This document shows positions 22,944 to 35,700 of a stretch of DNA of 64,000 nt, one piece after another; the first letter of the stretch is position 1, and every line of letters starts with the position of its first letter. Under the pieces are notes generated by a model. That model saw nothing but the letters and a program-made list of their open reading frames with translations. It ran no database searches and had not been told where the DNA came from. The stretch is from Siderastrea radians. Lineage: Eukaryota > Cnidaria > Anthozoa > Scleractinia > Rhizangiidae. The position numbers and the translations under genes were made by a program. The DNA is taken from NCBI GenBank assembly GCA_964017195.1, contig OZ024887.1:67597228-67661227 (forward strand), in the 5' to 3' direction.

Positions 22944-23489
22944 ACAACACTGACCAATTTTATTACTGGTATGGGAAACGCCTTGTAAGATGTTAGAGAA
23001 AAACATTGCAGGCTTAAATCAGTACAATGTTTTGGCTTCTGTACAGGGTATAGAGCGCCGCATATTGCACGACTGTGGTTTTAAAGTTTAAAGGCTTCTT
23101 TCTAAGTTAAAATATGTCACTTTTTTAATAGCAGGAAACTTTTCTTAGCCTTCTCCCCACCCCTAAGGAAAAGGACGTCTATCAAAAGCAGTTAGTCTAC
23201 GCTGTTCTAATGCATGCGAGCGATAATAAAACGGCCGGGAAAGTCTGAAGGCAAAGGAAGATCGTGTTTTGGCGTCATGTTGTCGATTTTTCTCCTAAAA
23301 ATTGACTGCAATGGGACCCTAACTGGTGTTAAGGGATATATGAAGAACGCTTTCTATTGGATCACAAATTCCTGAATCCCGGATGCAGAAATTTCAGCAG
23401 AGAAGGCGGAGCGTTTTGAAACGTAAGGGGGGGGGGGAGGGGGGCTCATCGTACACCAAGCCAAGCGCATACCCCTACTCAAATTTCCC
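22944..23489. other. Intergenic, contains G-run
   Basis: No gene recognised. A G-rich run (GGGGGGGGGAGGGGGG at about 23428-23444) is the only notable feature. Confidence 0.4.
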
Positions 23490-24340
23490 AAAATGTCCTT
23501 TGCTTAGTTCGTTGGCACAAGCAAACCTTTTTACCATCTCAACATTGTCCAGTGCGTCCGTAATCGATTTGTGACAATGCATAAGTAGGCAGTTGTTCAG
23601 ACGATCCTGCTCCATGGTGCTTCTTAGGTAGTTCTTGAGTCGTCGGAGGGCAGAGTAACCTGACGTACTTCGGGCAGCGCAGTTCTTACTGCATCATGTA
23701 CGAGGTGAAGCTGGTGCCCTAGCCTGCCGCAGTCTATGTCAGTGCCAAAGCAAGAGCTTTGCAGCTCTTCCAAATGCTCGCTGAAGTCGGCTCGGTTGAA
23801 TCAGCTTTCTAATTGCGTTTTAACTTTGCTGCTGGCTTCATAGTATTGCACCCTATAGTAATCCGGAGGACATTCAAACCGATGAGGAGGAGCTCCGTCA
23901 TCAGCCTGACAGGGGCTCTCCTGTATCGTGGTAGCACTGGTTCGCCAGACTTACCCTCTGAAAAGGAGACACATGACTCGTAAAATTTATTGAACTCTGC
24001 CTCTGTGCGTAGTCGTGTTTAGTGATTCTTGGCTAGATTTGCAGCAGTGATAGCGTCTTACAGAGTCGTATCTTTCCCTTACAGTGTCCAAACACAGAAT
24101 CATATTTATCGAGGCTTGATAGCACTCCGTTTGCCCTCTGTCCATACTCGTCGTGTGTGGTGTCGCTTATTTCTTCCATTGTCTGCTGAAGTACAACGTA
24201 GTCTTCAAGAACAGCATTGAATGCTGCCAGAGTTGTTCCAAAAAAGGTTCTACAACATATTATTTCGCCAAGCGCGATCCTGATGAAACGACTTGTGAAA
24301 ATATCACGAGACTGAATATCTTGCCAAACCAATCTTATGC
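23490..24340 (-). pseudogene. Fossil hAT transposase (DUF4371/ZMYM-type)
   Basis: Read on the minus strand, from high to low coordinates: FNAVLEDYVVLQQTMEEISD, THDEYGQRANGVLSSLDKYD (24230-24090), FYESC and GEPVLPRYRRAPVRL (about 23990-23900), then YEASSKVKTQLES-stop-FNRADFSEHLEELQSSCFGT (about 23850-23760), and finally SALRRLKNYLRSTMEQDRLN, NCLLMHCHKSITDALDNVEM, VKRFACANE (about 23660-23510). This is the order of the RNase H-like core and C-terminal dimerisation domain of hAT-type transposases that are annotated as zinc finger MYM-type or DUF4371 proteins. Several frame changes, an in-frame stop and a missing stretch before the dimerisation block show it is dead. No terminal repeats were identified. 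Confidence 0.75.
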
Positions 24341-25371
24341 TGCGCTAGCGATATTTTCGGCATCGAAACGTGGCGGGGGGGCTGAGCCCCCTAAATTTTT
24401 GTTTGGGGAGGCTACAGCCCCCCCCCCCTGCTCCGCCGCCTCTGTTCAGGAAAGACTTCGAAAATTTGTGTTAACCGACCTCGCGAGGTTGTCCCAAGTT
24501 CCGTTGATCGAATGGAAAGCGCCCATGCATATTTTTCATTCACCAGATTTAGATGACTGAAGTTAGTTTTAATGCAGTCTAAAATACCAGTTAATGACGC
24601 AAGGTTGTCTTTAAAATTATTTACTACGTCAAAATACAATCATTTGTCCTTAAAATATAATTACATACAAGTTAACTGAAGATCTATTTCCCGGCTCAAA
24701 ATAAAAAGCCCTTTTTGTATTTGAAATAGGACAACATACTTGTCAATTTGAGAATAATTGTATGATAAAATTCCGAAGACTGTCATAGGACGAGGCCGTA
24801 AGCCGAGTCCTATTTGGCAGTCAGAGGAATCTTTGAAATCCAATTACTTCCCAAACTGGATGGTATGTCACCATAAAACGTGTTAATTTTATTGCCAATA
24901 TACGTAATTTGGGAAATAACTGCTTGAATGGGACTTTAGGATAGCAAAATATAATTAACATGCAAACTCCAAAATAGTATGACATATAATTGTTCGTAAG
25001 CTTACTTACATTTTATTCCAAAACGAGTTTATAAATGTTTACTGCTTACTTCAATCATTTGAATGTAAAACAAGTTGCTTTTCCGATTGACTGTCGAGAA
25101 TGATCATGCCTGGTTTGGTTTTGACACTGAATCCTCCAAGGTTCTATCGGTGACGTTCATAACCATGATAAAATACTGATTGGCTGTGAGTAACCCTGAT
25201 TCGAGCATTGGACACTGTACGCGTCATCCCCAAGTAACTGAACAGTGTGCGCCACAACGCGCGCTGTAAAACGACAGTTGCACTTGAATGGGTTCTATTT
25301 TTAATGAATACAAAAAGAATCCGTCGTCTTTTCCTTCAACAAAAAGTTTAACCTATCGCTATTTTGTTTTA
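24341..25371. other. Intergenic, no gene supported
   Basis: Contains a short C/G-homopolymer segment with a small palindrome (GGGGGGGCTGAGCCCCCC-like, 24373-24390) and a 12-bp imperfect hairpin (ATAGGACGAGGC ... GCCGAGTCCTAT, about 24785-24812). No coding region recognised. Confidence 0.4.
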
Positions 25372-25624
25372 AAGGGTGCTTTCGAATGGGGAAATCTGGA
25401 TTTCGATTTTGGATTTCGGATTTCCCAATAAAACGCGAAATCCAAAAACGGATTTCTACGAACCGAAATCCTTTTCCAAGACGGATTTCAATTAAGGGGC
25501 CTTAATTGAAATCCGTCTTGGAAAAGGATTTCGGTTCGTCGAAATCCTTTTTTGGATTTCGCGTTTTATTGGGAAATCCGAAATCCGAAATCGAAATCCA
25601 GATTTCCCAATCGAAAGCACCCTT
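25372..25624. repeat. 253-bp near-perfect palindrome built from GGATTTC/GAAATCC
   Basis: Starts AAGGGTGCTTTCG and ends CGAAAGCACCCTT. The two arms meet at ATTAAGG-GG-CCTTAAT (25491-25506), so the whole segment is one hairpin with a 2-base centre and only a few mismatches. The arms contain many GGATTTC / GAAATCC words, so each arm also folds on itself. No coding capacity. Probably a foldback/MITE element; a clear target duplication is not visible (flanks A/A or TTA-like). Confidence 0.85.
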
Positions 25625-26773
25625 AGACATGAATGGAATTTTGTTTTAGACATGACATAATTAGACATGATTAATAAGTAACAGGACTTCCTGTTATCCA
25701 TTTCAGTCTAACGTTTAAAAATCACTCGTATGAATACAGACCGAACTGGAACACACGAACTCCTATTACCATTATAAATAAACACCCCAGTGATCGAACT
25801 GCTCGTCACAGAAGATTTGAGCTGTTATCAGTCGAGTGTCTAAAGTAACCTGCGTTTGCTTCACTTTCTGAGATCGAAGAAAAAAACTCGCACCACTTTC
25901 TCAGCCAAGTAAAGGTAAAACCAAACCCGATAGCCTCATGTTTTCCCGCGCTTGGCACGCGTTGCATCTATTTGCTTCAAGTTCTGATTGGTTCATTGCG
26001 TTGTTTGTGATTGGTTGAAAAGGATCACAGAGCGAAATAGAGCAAAACAAAAGCAAACGCAAATTAGTAATAAAATTAGTTTTGGCTTACGACTTTCACA
26101 TGAAAACAACTATAGGCAACAAGTCATTTCTTTGGTTTTGGCCTTCTTTAGTCTCTTTACAATATCCAACTTAAATTATCAAAAGCATTAAATACTTGAA
26201 TGTAATGAGCTTAATTTCGTGCTTAAATTCATGTTATATACCTACATTATTTAAATATTTAATTTCGCCGTAAACCTTAAAAACTCATGACAGCTTAAGG
26301 TCTCAAAATGCAGGTAGGGTCGTTTTGGTTAGAGCCTTACCTCCTCGACGAACAATGAAAAAGGCTCAAACATGTAATGTATGAATGTCCCTCGTAGCCA
26401 AAAAGAAAATCGTTAAAATCCGACTGTCTTCGGCCTCACGAAATCCATCTCCAAAGAATTCGGACAAAAATCATTTTTGGTTTAGTTAAAAAATGCAATG
26501 TCAATGGGAATAGTTAAAAATAGACTCAGAAACGCCAGTTCCTCTAACAACTGATGTAAGATAAATTTTCAGACTCCAAAGAGTTGGAAAACTCGTCTTT
26601 TGATACAACAAATCTCCACAACTAATAGGAACTTATTACATTTCCCATGCATTCAGAAACATTGTTAACCAATAGACCAAAACTGTTTGTAACCCGCTAA
26701 CACAAGCTAATTGAATCAATTCATTGACGTGTGGATCTTTGCACGCCTACTGCTAAGAAGCACAAATTCCCCT
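25625..26773. other. 3' flank of PAAT-like gene, no gene seen
   Basis: AT-rich sequence after the palindrome and before the stop codon of the minus-strand PAAT-like gene; it probably includes that gene's 3' UTR. No gene or clear repeat recognised. Confidence 0.4.
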
Positions 26774-29700
26774 CTAGACCGATGTATCACCATTTCTGTG
26801 ACCGTTGCGTTGCGAAAGTTTTCGGACGCCAGGAAAGCTATGGTTTGCGGGGCTGTGAGAGCCGTGTGCTAACAGTTGCTCTTGCCTGAGAAGCATGCTG
26901 TCGAAAAGAGTGTCAAACCTTGAGTTCATGTGTTCGAGTAAGGCCTGTAGTTTCGCATCTACCCGTGCCATGATTCTTTTCTCCGCAGCGTAGATGTTTG
27001 TTGTGATTGAGTTGTAAACCGAAAGACATCCGGGACACCCGCATTCAGCACACCTATAATAATGAAACTGGGTAAATGGAAATGTCATTTCTCTTGATAT
27101 GAAATACATTGTTACGGTATTGTGGGAAAATAATTACGTTAAAAATGTTTTCTATGTGCAAGTGAAGGACTTGCAAAGTTCCCACGGAATCTTGGCAACA
27201 AAATTACTTTTCCATGGTAGAACGGGCACGTTTTGTTTCGTACATTTAAGCTTATCAATACATGTAGCTGTATCTCGTGATCTAAAGTCCTTTCCTAAGT
27301 TCAACGGCTTGAGTTCAAGGGTCCATTTGCAATAGTTTTTGTTTGCGTGCGTCTTTTGACTTTATTTTTGGTTGCTTCTTTATCTAGTGAGTCGCTCGAG
27401 CAAGAGTGTTCTACACGTGCGATTTTGACGGTATTGAGTCGACATTGATTTTGCCATGCCACAGCATTTTATCAAAAAGTCCCGTCACATGTGCAAGCAG
27501 ACAGTCGTTCTGTCACCAATTTGTCATGTTATTTTTTCCGCTTGGCTTTTATACCCCGCGACGGAATAGCCTGCGAGCAAGCTCTCTCGGGGGTGGGGGC
27601 TCCATTTTTCCCTCTATCGCGCCCCTACTCCCGAGAGAGCTTGCTCGCAGGCTAGCGACGGAACAGAGACCATAACGATTTGGGCCTTCTTTCCCATGTA
27701 CCCGTCCCTACCACCCAACTTCCATCTACCCCTCCCCAACCCAGACGCAATCTATCCTTCATACCCATTCTCAGCTTCCCTATACCTCTCCCTACTCCCC
27801 AAAACGTCCTCCCTTCCTCACCTCCACCCCAAGCAGCCATATACTCTTGCCTTCCCCGAAAAAAACCTTCTAACCTCCCCTCCTCTCCACCAGCCCTATT
27901 GGCATCTCCTCTCACCTGGCTTTATTCGCGGTGTCTTCACTATCGGTCTCAGCTTTTTTCAATGGTGCAGATGCGGGTGCTTGCTCGGCCACAACTCGCT
28001 CAACAGCCCGCTTGTCTCCCAAACAAAACGACTGAGCCCTCGAGTTCATCTGAGCATGTGTGGGCACAGGAAATGCGCTCCCGAGGGACACTGGTCTAGA
28101 TTTGCGGACCATGTTGCGACTTGCCCGTACACGTGACTGCAGGTAGGTTTCCCAGCGATGCTTTGCGAGCGTGGGTGATTCTGGAGTGTCCATCACGCCA
28201 TTCTCTGCAGAGTGAGTGTTAGTTGTTGCTTCTGGGCTCTTCTCTACCATCAGGCCGGCTAGCATGTTAATGAAACCTCCGTCAGTCTCCGGACTGCCAG
28301 GCAAATCTGCTCCTGCAAAAAGAAACCACATTTAGAGTAGGTTTAGTGTTCATACCAGGATATTCTACTTTGGGGTCCACAGGACCCACAGAGATGCTAA
28401 AAGGGGGTCATGCGGGACAAAAATGAGTCACAATTTAGATACAGTTAACTTGACATTTTACTCACAGGTCTGAGTTAGAGTAAATACCTCATACTTTCTT
28501 AGATAAAATGTTCAACGTCTGAATGAAGACGCCATAACCAATAAAATTTTGGTTTATATTAAAAAGAAATGTACTATGTTACATAAGGCGTTTTTTCCTT
28601 TCTTTGCGCCCTTGAGACCCCTTGGCCTAATTCTAGTGCGGCACTTCCTGAGAGAGTGCGGGAATGCCGCAATGCCGCGGTCTGGTAAGAACACTGTAAA
28701 GGTTTGAGGGGGAAAAAAGAGGTATATAAGTTATGATTAGCTAAAACAACTTACTCATTCTTTCTGCCTTCTCTTCTTCGTCTAGTTGCTTAGCACGTGC
28801 CATTGCTTGAGATAAAATGCTTGTTTCACTTCCAGACAAACTAGTGGCGCCAAGATCTGACGGAGGACCACTACCAACGCTGTGAGATCTGACACGATCT
28901 ACAACTTGACCGCTTTGAGCCTGTCGAAAACAGAGAAATGGTTCAGTCTTAAATAATTAAAAAAAGGGGGGAGACCAAGATATGAAGAATACTTCAATTC
29001 CAGCTTACCGTGCTCTCGAGTCTTACCTGACCATGAAAAGTCTTTTGGTTAGGTTCCTGAAGAGGGTGGAAGGGGGGGGGGTACTCTTCAATTTAATTTT
29101 ACCACTTTTATCTTTGTAATGTAGGCTTAGCAAAGAAGAGCCCCCCAGTGGATTTGCTAATAAACCGTTATTGATATTATTATTTTATTATTATTATTAT
29201 TGTTATTGTTATTATTATTATTATTATTATTTCTATTGTTGTTGTTATTATTATTATTATTGTTGCTGTTGTTGTTGTTGACTCGCCTCTAGAATCCATA
29301 CCTAGATAAGACGTCTAGTTTGATTTGTGTCCGTGAGTCTCAGTGAATTTTTTTTACTAACCATTTGCTTGGTTTCCATTGCCTCCAAAAGTTGTTGAGC
29401 CTCTGGTGAAAGCTGTTTACCCAAACTGTCCAAATAGCTTCTCACATTTGTTATGTCTACCTGGCCTGGGATTAAACCCTGATGACAAAAATTAAGATAG
29501 AAGATGTAAAATGTGCCACAACATTACTAAATGATCAAGTTAGCTCATTACAGAAAAATTTTAGCATGATCATAATGAAAGGTATTCAACTTTTAAATTT
29601 TATAATTTTTGGAAATTTGCAACTTCTACTTTCTCATTACCAAATTTTTCAAAAATTTTTCTCAAGAAAATTCCGCATTATTAACGTATGTCACTAAGAC

Positions 29701-32700
29701 CCACTTCAAGGCCCCACATACAAATGCATTAACTGCCTTTTTTGGCCAAAATGTTTTGGAAAAATGACATGAACTAGCATGCAGTTAGAATATTTACAAA
29801 CGACGCACATAAACCATACGTGCCAACCTTATAAAGTCAGAAATGGGGACCTCCCCCCCCCACCTCACCCCAGTCCTGGTGTAGTGCCCTGCCCCCAGCA
29901 CTGAGCAGGGTCCAGGATGCTCAAAGCTTTTGCATTAATTTTTAAATTTATTGCCTTAACTGTACTGTTTTAGCATTAGAATTCTCCTGAGCACTACATG
30001 TACTGCACAAAACAGTAGGATTTAGAAGAGTCAAGACAAATTTTTAACAACCCAGTTTCAAATTAGTACAAAAGAAAATGTCTTTCTTTTTCCTCTTGAA
30101 AATCAGAACATCCCAATTTTTTTAGGTTTTGAAACTAAAAACCCAGGACAATTCCGATTAAATTGGGGTGGTTGGCATGTATGTACAAACCAACAGTGGC
30201 GCTCACCAATACAGCTTGGAGCGTGTTTGCCTGAAGATTTTTCACCTAGGGAAGGGGACGTTCTTAAATTTTGTGTCCTAAAAGGTGAGCTTACTAGAGG
30301 GGGAGAGATTATTAGAAAGAGGGAATTCATAAGAGGAATTATCATTGTAATTATGTTACTGGTACTTTATAATTGTGTAAATTTTTGAATTTCAGTGTTT
30401 TGGCAACTAATTTGATGTCTTGCAGTTATGGTAACATCCCCACATTCTGGAGCTCTTCAATTTTGTAATTACAAAATAAGGATTCATAAAACTACAAACT
30501 ATGTCATGAAAGATTTGGTTGTAGAGTGCAAACAGTATTTCCATGAAACATTAGTGAAACAAAATTTAATTTTTAATCTAATTTAATTATACAACTTACA
30601 TTGCACAAATATCAACCAAGGGTTTTCAAATGCGCATTACAATAATTGAATTTAAAAAAACATTAAAACTTCTAGGGCATCAACATACAAAAGAGAACTG
30701 AAAATAACACTAAAACTGAACTGTGTAAGGTCATGCTATGACAAGTTGTATACAAAAAGTAAAATATTCTAAAACTTGCACAAATTTGTGCAATTTTTTA
30801 ATTTTGTGAATGGTCAATTTTGTGAGTCATCTAGGTTGACTAGTCATCTAGTCAAATTAGCAGCTGTTCGTGCTTCAACAATTTTTTGACTCAATTGTAC
30901 AAACAACTAAATTGTACAAAATTTTACTAATAGTTTTGTCTATTCCACAGAAATAAATACAAATATAAATATATTATTTCTATTCCACAGAAATAAATAC
31001 AGAAATACTGTTTACACTGATCTATCTACTGTACTGTACAGTACTGCACTGTATTGTATGTCTTGAATAATACAATTAAATAAGCATATATCAAACCAGA
31101 GGATACTGTTTTTTGTGCACTCAGATTGGCTACTCAAACTCGGGATAGTACGTGTACCTACTATGCACCTCCCAGCATTTTTCTGGATTTCATGTGCAAG
31201 TTTTTCCTCATTTCTCAGAAAAAAGGAATTACTATTTGGTGCTGGCTATATCTACTGGTTTGTATATACCGAAACAATTATTCACCTCAGAGTTGGTGAA
31301 GTGTGGTACATATTTCCCTCACTACTTTGTCACTCAGCAAATATATACCACTGTTCACCTCCACTGCAGTAATTAATTATCTGACCTGTACAGGGGAAGT
31401 AAAAGGAACACTTGATCTTGCAACTCTCACAACAATTGTTTGAAGTCTCATGGATTGTTCCTCTGCAAATGATAGGAACTAAAATATGGAGAGACAAAAA
31501 TCATCAACAAAGCAAGTACTGGAGTGTCACATCGCTGGCTATATTTTAGTCTGGTTGCATTTTCACTAGCACTGAAGAATGCAAGCCTAAGCACAAGGAT
31601 CAAAACATTTTTAATAAATCTTTTTGCTCACACTTGTGTTTCCAATAAAGGGAGGGTTTCACGGTTCAGTGCATGTGCAAGCTGTGACGTACAGTTTGTA
31701 GACTAATTGGATTCTATTGTTTATAAACCAATCAGAAGCGAGTAGGCAACTCGTGGGTTTGTTCACAGGAAATCCTTTGGGTTGAAGAATGAATTCAATG
31801 ATAAAAGCTAATTTCCAAATTTTCGGTATAAATCAGTTGAAATCTTAGGTGAAATTTGGTGATCCATCATTCTGCTTACCCATATCTTTGATCACTGAAG
31901 TACATATGAGGGGTTCTTTTAACCAAAAATGTTGGTAAGAAAGTGTAAAAGGTATATTAATGCATCGAGTCGGAACAAACAAACAGAATTCAAATGAAAA
32001 ATCTCACCTCTACCACCACGTTTTTAAGTCTGACCATGATATAAATTTTTAAAAGTAAATTTGCCGCAAGTTATATATTGACAATAAAAACTAACAGTAA
32101 AAATTCACGACGTTTCGACCGCTCTTCGGTCATTATCAAGCGAAATGTTGAGAAAATGAATTTGCATAGATATATAAAGTGACAAAGGGGCAAAAATATG
32201 TAAGGAAAATGTATGAGGTAAAAATATGTAAAAGTAGCTAAAAGTATGTGTAAAAAGAATTTGTTAAAACAATAAAAGCATACAAAAAACTTACTATATA
32301 AAAAAACTAATTATTTAAAAACCTTCGCACGGATTGAGTCGGTCTGTACATTGAGACTTGGTCTCAGTTCATGGATAAAAAACATTTCGTAAATGAGGCA
32401 GTCAAATTTGTTTTTACATTTCTTTAGAATTTTAAAATTCTTGTTAAGATCCTTAGGGGCCAGAGAATGTTCCGAGCGAAAATGCTTGCCAATAGACGAC
32501 GACATGTTCTTGTGCTCCTCGACTCAATCTGTGTGAAGGTTTTTAAATAATTAGTTTTTATATAGTAGGTTTTTTGCATGCTTTTATTGTTTTAACAAAT
32601 TCTTTTTACACATACTTTTAGCTACTTTTACATATTTTTACCTCATACATTTTCCTTACATATTTTTGCCCCTTTGTCACTTTATATATCAGTCTATGCA

Positions 32701-35700
32701 AATTCATTTTCTCAACATTTCGCTCGATAATGACCGAAGAACGGTCGAAATGTCGTGAATTTTTACCGTTAGTTTTTATTGTCAATTGTTTTAAAAAACC
32801 CTTACTGATAAGTTATATATTTGCTTTCAATTGTTTCACAACAATAAAATTGAATGGACTAACATCGTAGTTGCACATGCACCAAACCATGAAACCATCC
32901 CTTTAAGTGAAACTCTGGGCAAGCTCAAGAGAACAACTGTCAATGTGAGGTGGTACTCGATAATATTTCAATAATTATACAACATGATCTCAATAACTGG
33001 AACCCCTGATAACTCAAACTTCTTGAACTTCAAGCTAGCTAACTCCAACCAAAAGCAGTTTTCCCTGCTTCAAGCCTAAATTACTCCTGATAACTGGAAC
33101 TTTCAATAAAATATTGAAGGACTCAGTGGAAAAGGGCATAAGTGATGATTTGAGGTTGAAATCTACAACTTTGGCACACAGGCTGGTTTTTATGTAAGAA
33201 ACATTGTTGTGCATTTATTTCTTGACCTGAGAGCTTTAATTTGAAGAATTAACCTGTTATTACCTTTTCTCAAAACCTGAACTCACACAAGTGAAGCGTG
33301 AATGATTTCTTTTGTTCTCTGTGTGAACAAAAACAAAGAAGACATCCAAGAATCAGCTCTCCTGTTGTTTTATTTGCTTCAGTTTTAAGCAAAAGTAATG
33401 GGCTACACGTAATTCTTCGAATTTAAGTTTTAAGGTCAAGAAATAAATGTACGATAATGTTTCTTACAAGAAAACCAGCCCGTGTGCCAAAGTTGCGCTA
33501 AATTGAAACAATTTAGATTTCAACCTCAAATCGTCACTTACAGCCTTTTGCCACTGAGTCCTACAATTAAGCTTGAACAGTTCTGTTTCCCCTGATGGTT
33601 CAAGTTATTTGAATTCTACTCTACTCAAAGCACACTTACATGTAATAGTAACACAGAGTAACTCAACTTAGTGAGGCAATATTGAGAGAAAAAGAAGTGA
33701 GAAATGCAATTAAGAGGAAAATCCAAATTATTGCAAGAGTGCCTCAACTATTTTGCCTACAGTTGGTTGAAAATGGCATTCCAAAAGGGTGGAAAATATG
33801 GGGAGGATCCCCCACCTCTCTCTTGTGATTTTCAATCACTTAAAAATTGAATGTACCCCTTTCCAATTTTGGTACCTTTATCAAGCATCGACATGTTCCA
33901 TGAATAAACTCTGTAAGGTCAAACTCAGTCTCAAATAACGACGTTTTTCTAAAGAAGAAAAGACAATAATTAGGTTTAATTAATTCTTCCAGCATGACTT
34001 GGAAAGTTGTAGTATGTGTATGCCAAAACCTGTTGGCATGTTGGAGGTGTCTTAATTGTGAGGTTTGTTCTACAAAAAATAGTTTGCCTTGTTAGATTAC
34101 TTAACATAAGATTTATTCCAGGAATGATGTTATCTGAGGACACAAGGAACAACTGCTTGTTGAAACCTATTATATATAAAAAAAAATTTATAGTATTTTA
34201 TATGAAGGGCTGAGGGCATAACCATCTTATGTCTCGAGAATTTTTAGTCCACTTTTTTTTTTGCTCCAAACTACTTCAATTTTTGCATGGTACCCAAGTT
34301 TCATTCCATTCCATGATCATTTTGGTCTAAGGAACTGATATGGGTATGGATTTTACAGACAAGGTCTGAAAACAGGTATGGATTTCAGAGGTAAGGTCTG
34401 AAAATGGTTATTGAAAAATGAATACTTATTTTGGTCTGAAATAAGGTCAGGGTTTGGACAACTGGTCCAGTATACCCCCACCCAAAATTCTGAGAAGTAC
34501 CCCCTAACCCCTCCAGGGACCAACATTCTCCTGCTCGCTGCACAAACAAAGGCCACTGTTCAATGGTTTAGTACACAAACCATATTCCAAGCTGCTCTGT
34601 AACTTAGCAGCATCAGAAAATTCAAGATAACACTAGTGCTAATATTATAAGCCATAATTTATTTCTGTTCAAATTACCTTCCTTTCCTGATGGTAAGCAT
34701 AATGCCCTTTGCCGTTCTTTCATAGTTATCGTCGATGTACAGTTCAACATTCCTTGCTTCGGAGACAATAACAATGTTTTTGATGTAGAACTCCTGAGCC
34801 ATTGGATGTGCAGTGAAGCTCATTTCACAGGGCACCACATCGGTGTGTGCTTTTGGCCGTGTAAGAGTCACACCAGCTCCTGCAGACTGCACACACCCAA
34901 CAACAAGTTGATCTTGGGCTCTGAAAGAGGACGTGACTTCAGATACATAATTTTGAACTTCAGAATGTACTCAGAGAGGTTTTGGTTGAGTATGGACAAG
35001 ACTGAACAGAATAACATTATTATTTAATAACATACATACAAGCTAGTAGACAGCACCTGCAGGATTTTGGAAACGTTTACTCATGAGTTAACCTTAAAGG
35101 GAATGTTCTTGTTTGAGAAAGCAGACAACCGTGACAATTTTACATGCAATTTATTTGCAACTTCAATGGTAAGCAACATGTCAATCACCTAATTGACATG
35201 GTTATTTGACATAAGCTTGACTAAATTTTATGAGTAATATTTATACTATTACACTTCCAGCACTGAGTGGCTGTGAGAAGCCTCTGTTCAGTGGGATTCT
35301 GATGACCAAACATTACTTGGTTTTGGACACTTCTTTAAGGACGTTCGCACTAATTGTTTCTGTGCATCCTTACTGTGCACGCAATTTGTGTCGCGATGTC
35401 ATGCAACGTCATGTATTGAGTGCTCGCAATGTTGAAGAAATGTAGAGATATATAGCGCTAGTGGGCATTTTAATATCTATGCTCGGGTTTATCTCTCTTA
35501 AATGTTCAGTTATCCCAGATTTTCTTTTGGTTAGATCACTTTCTCTATCGATTATCTACGTTTTACAAAAAAATTGAAGAAAATCTGTGTTGTGGAAGTT
35601 TGATTTTTTTCAACTTTTCTGCCCATGCATCATCGAATTTTGCCAATATTTTAGCTACACAATGTTGGCAAAAGCCCACCTTAAAGGTTGAATTTAACTG

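Noticed and set aside
27680..28136. Pro-rich plus-strand open frames
   Set aside because: They are antisense to an exon and C-rich intron of the PAAT-like gene; the minus-strand exon fits the spliced model.
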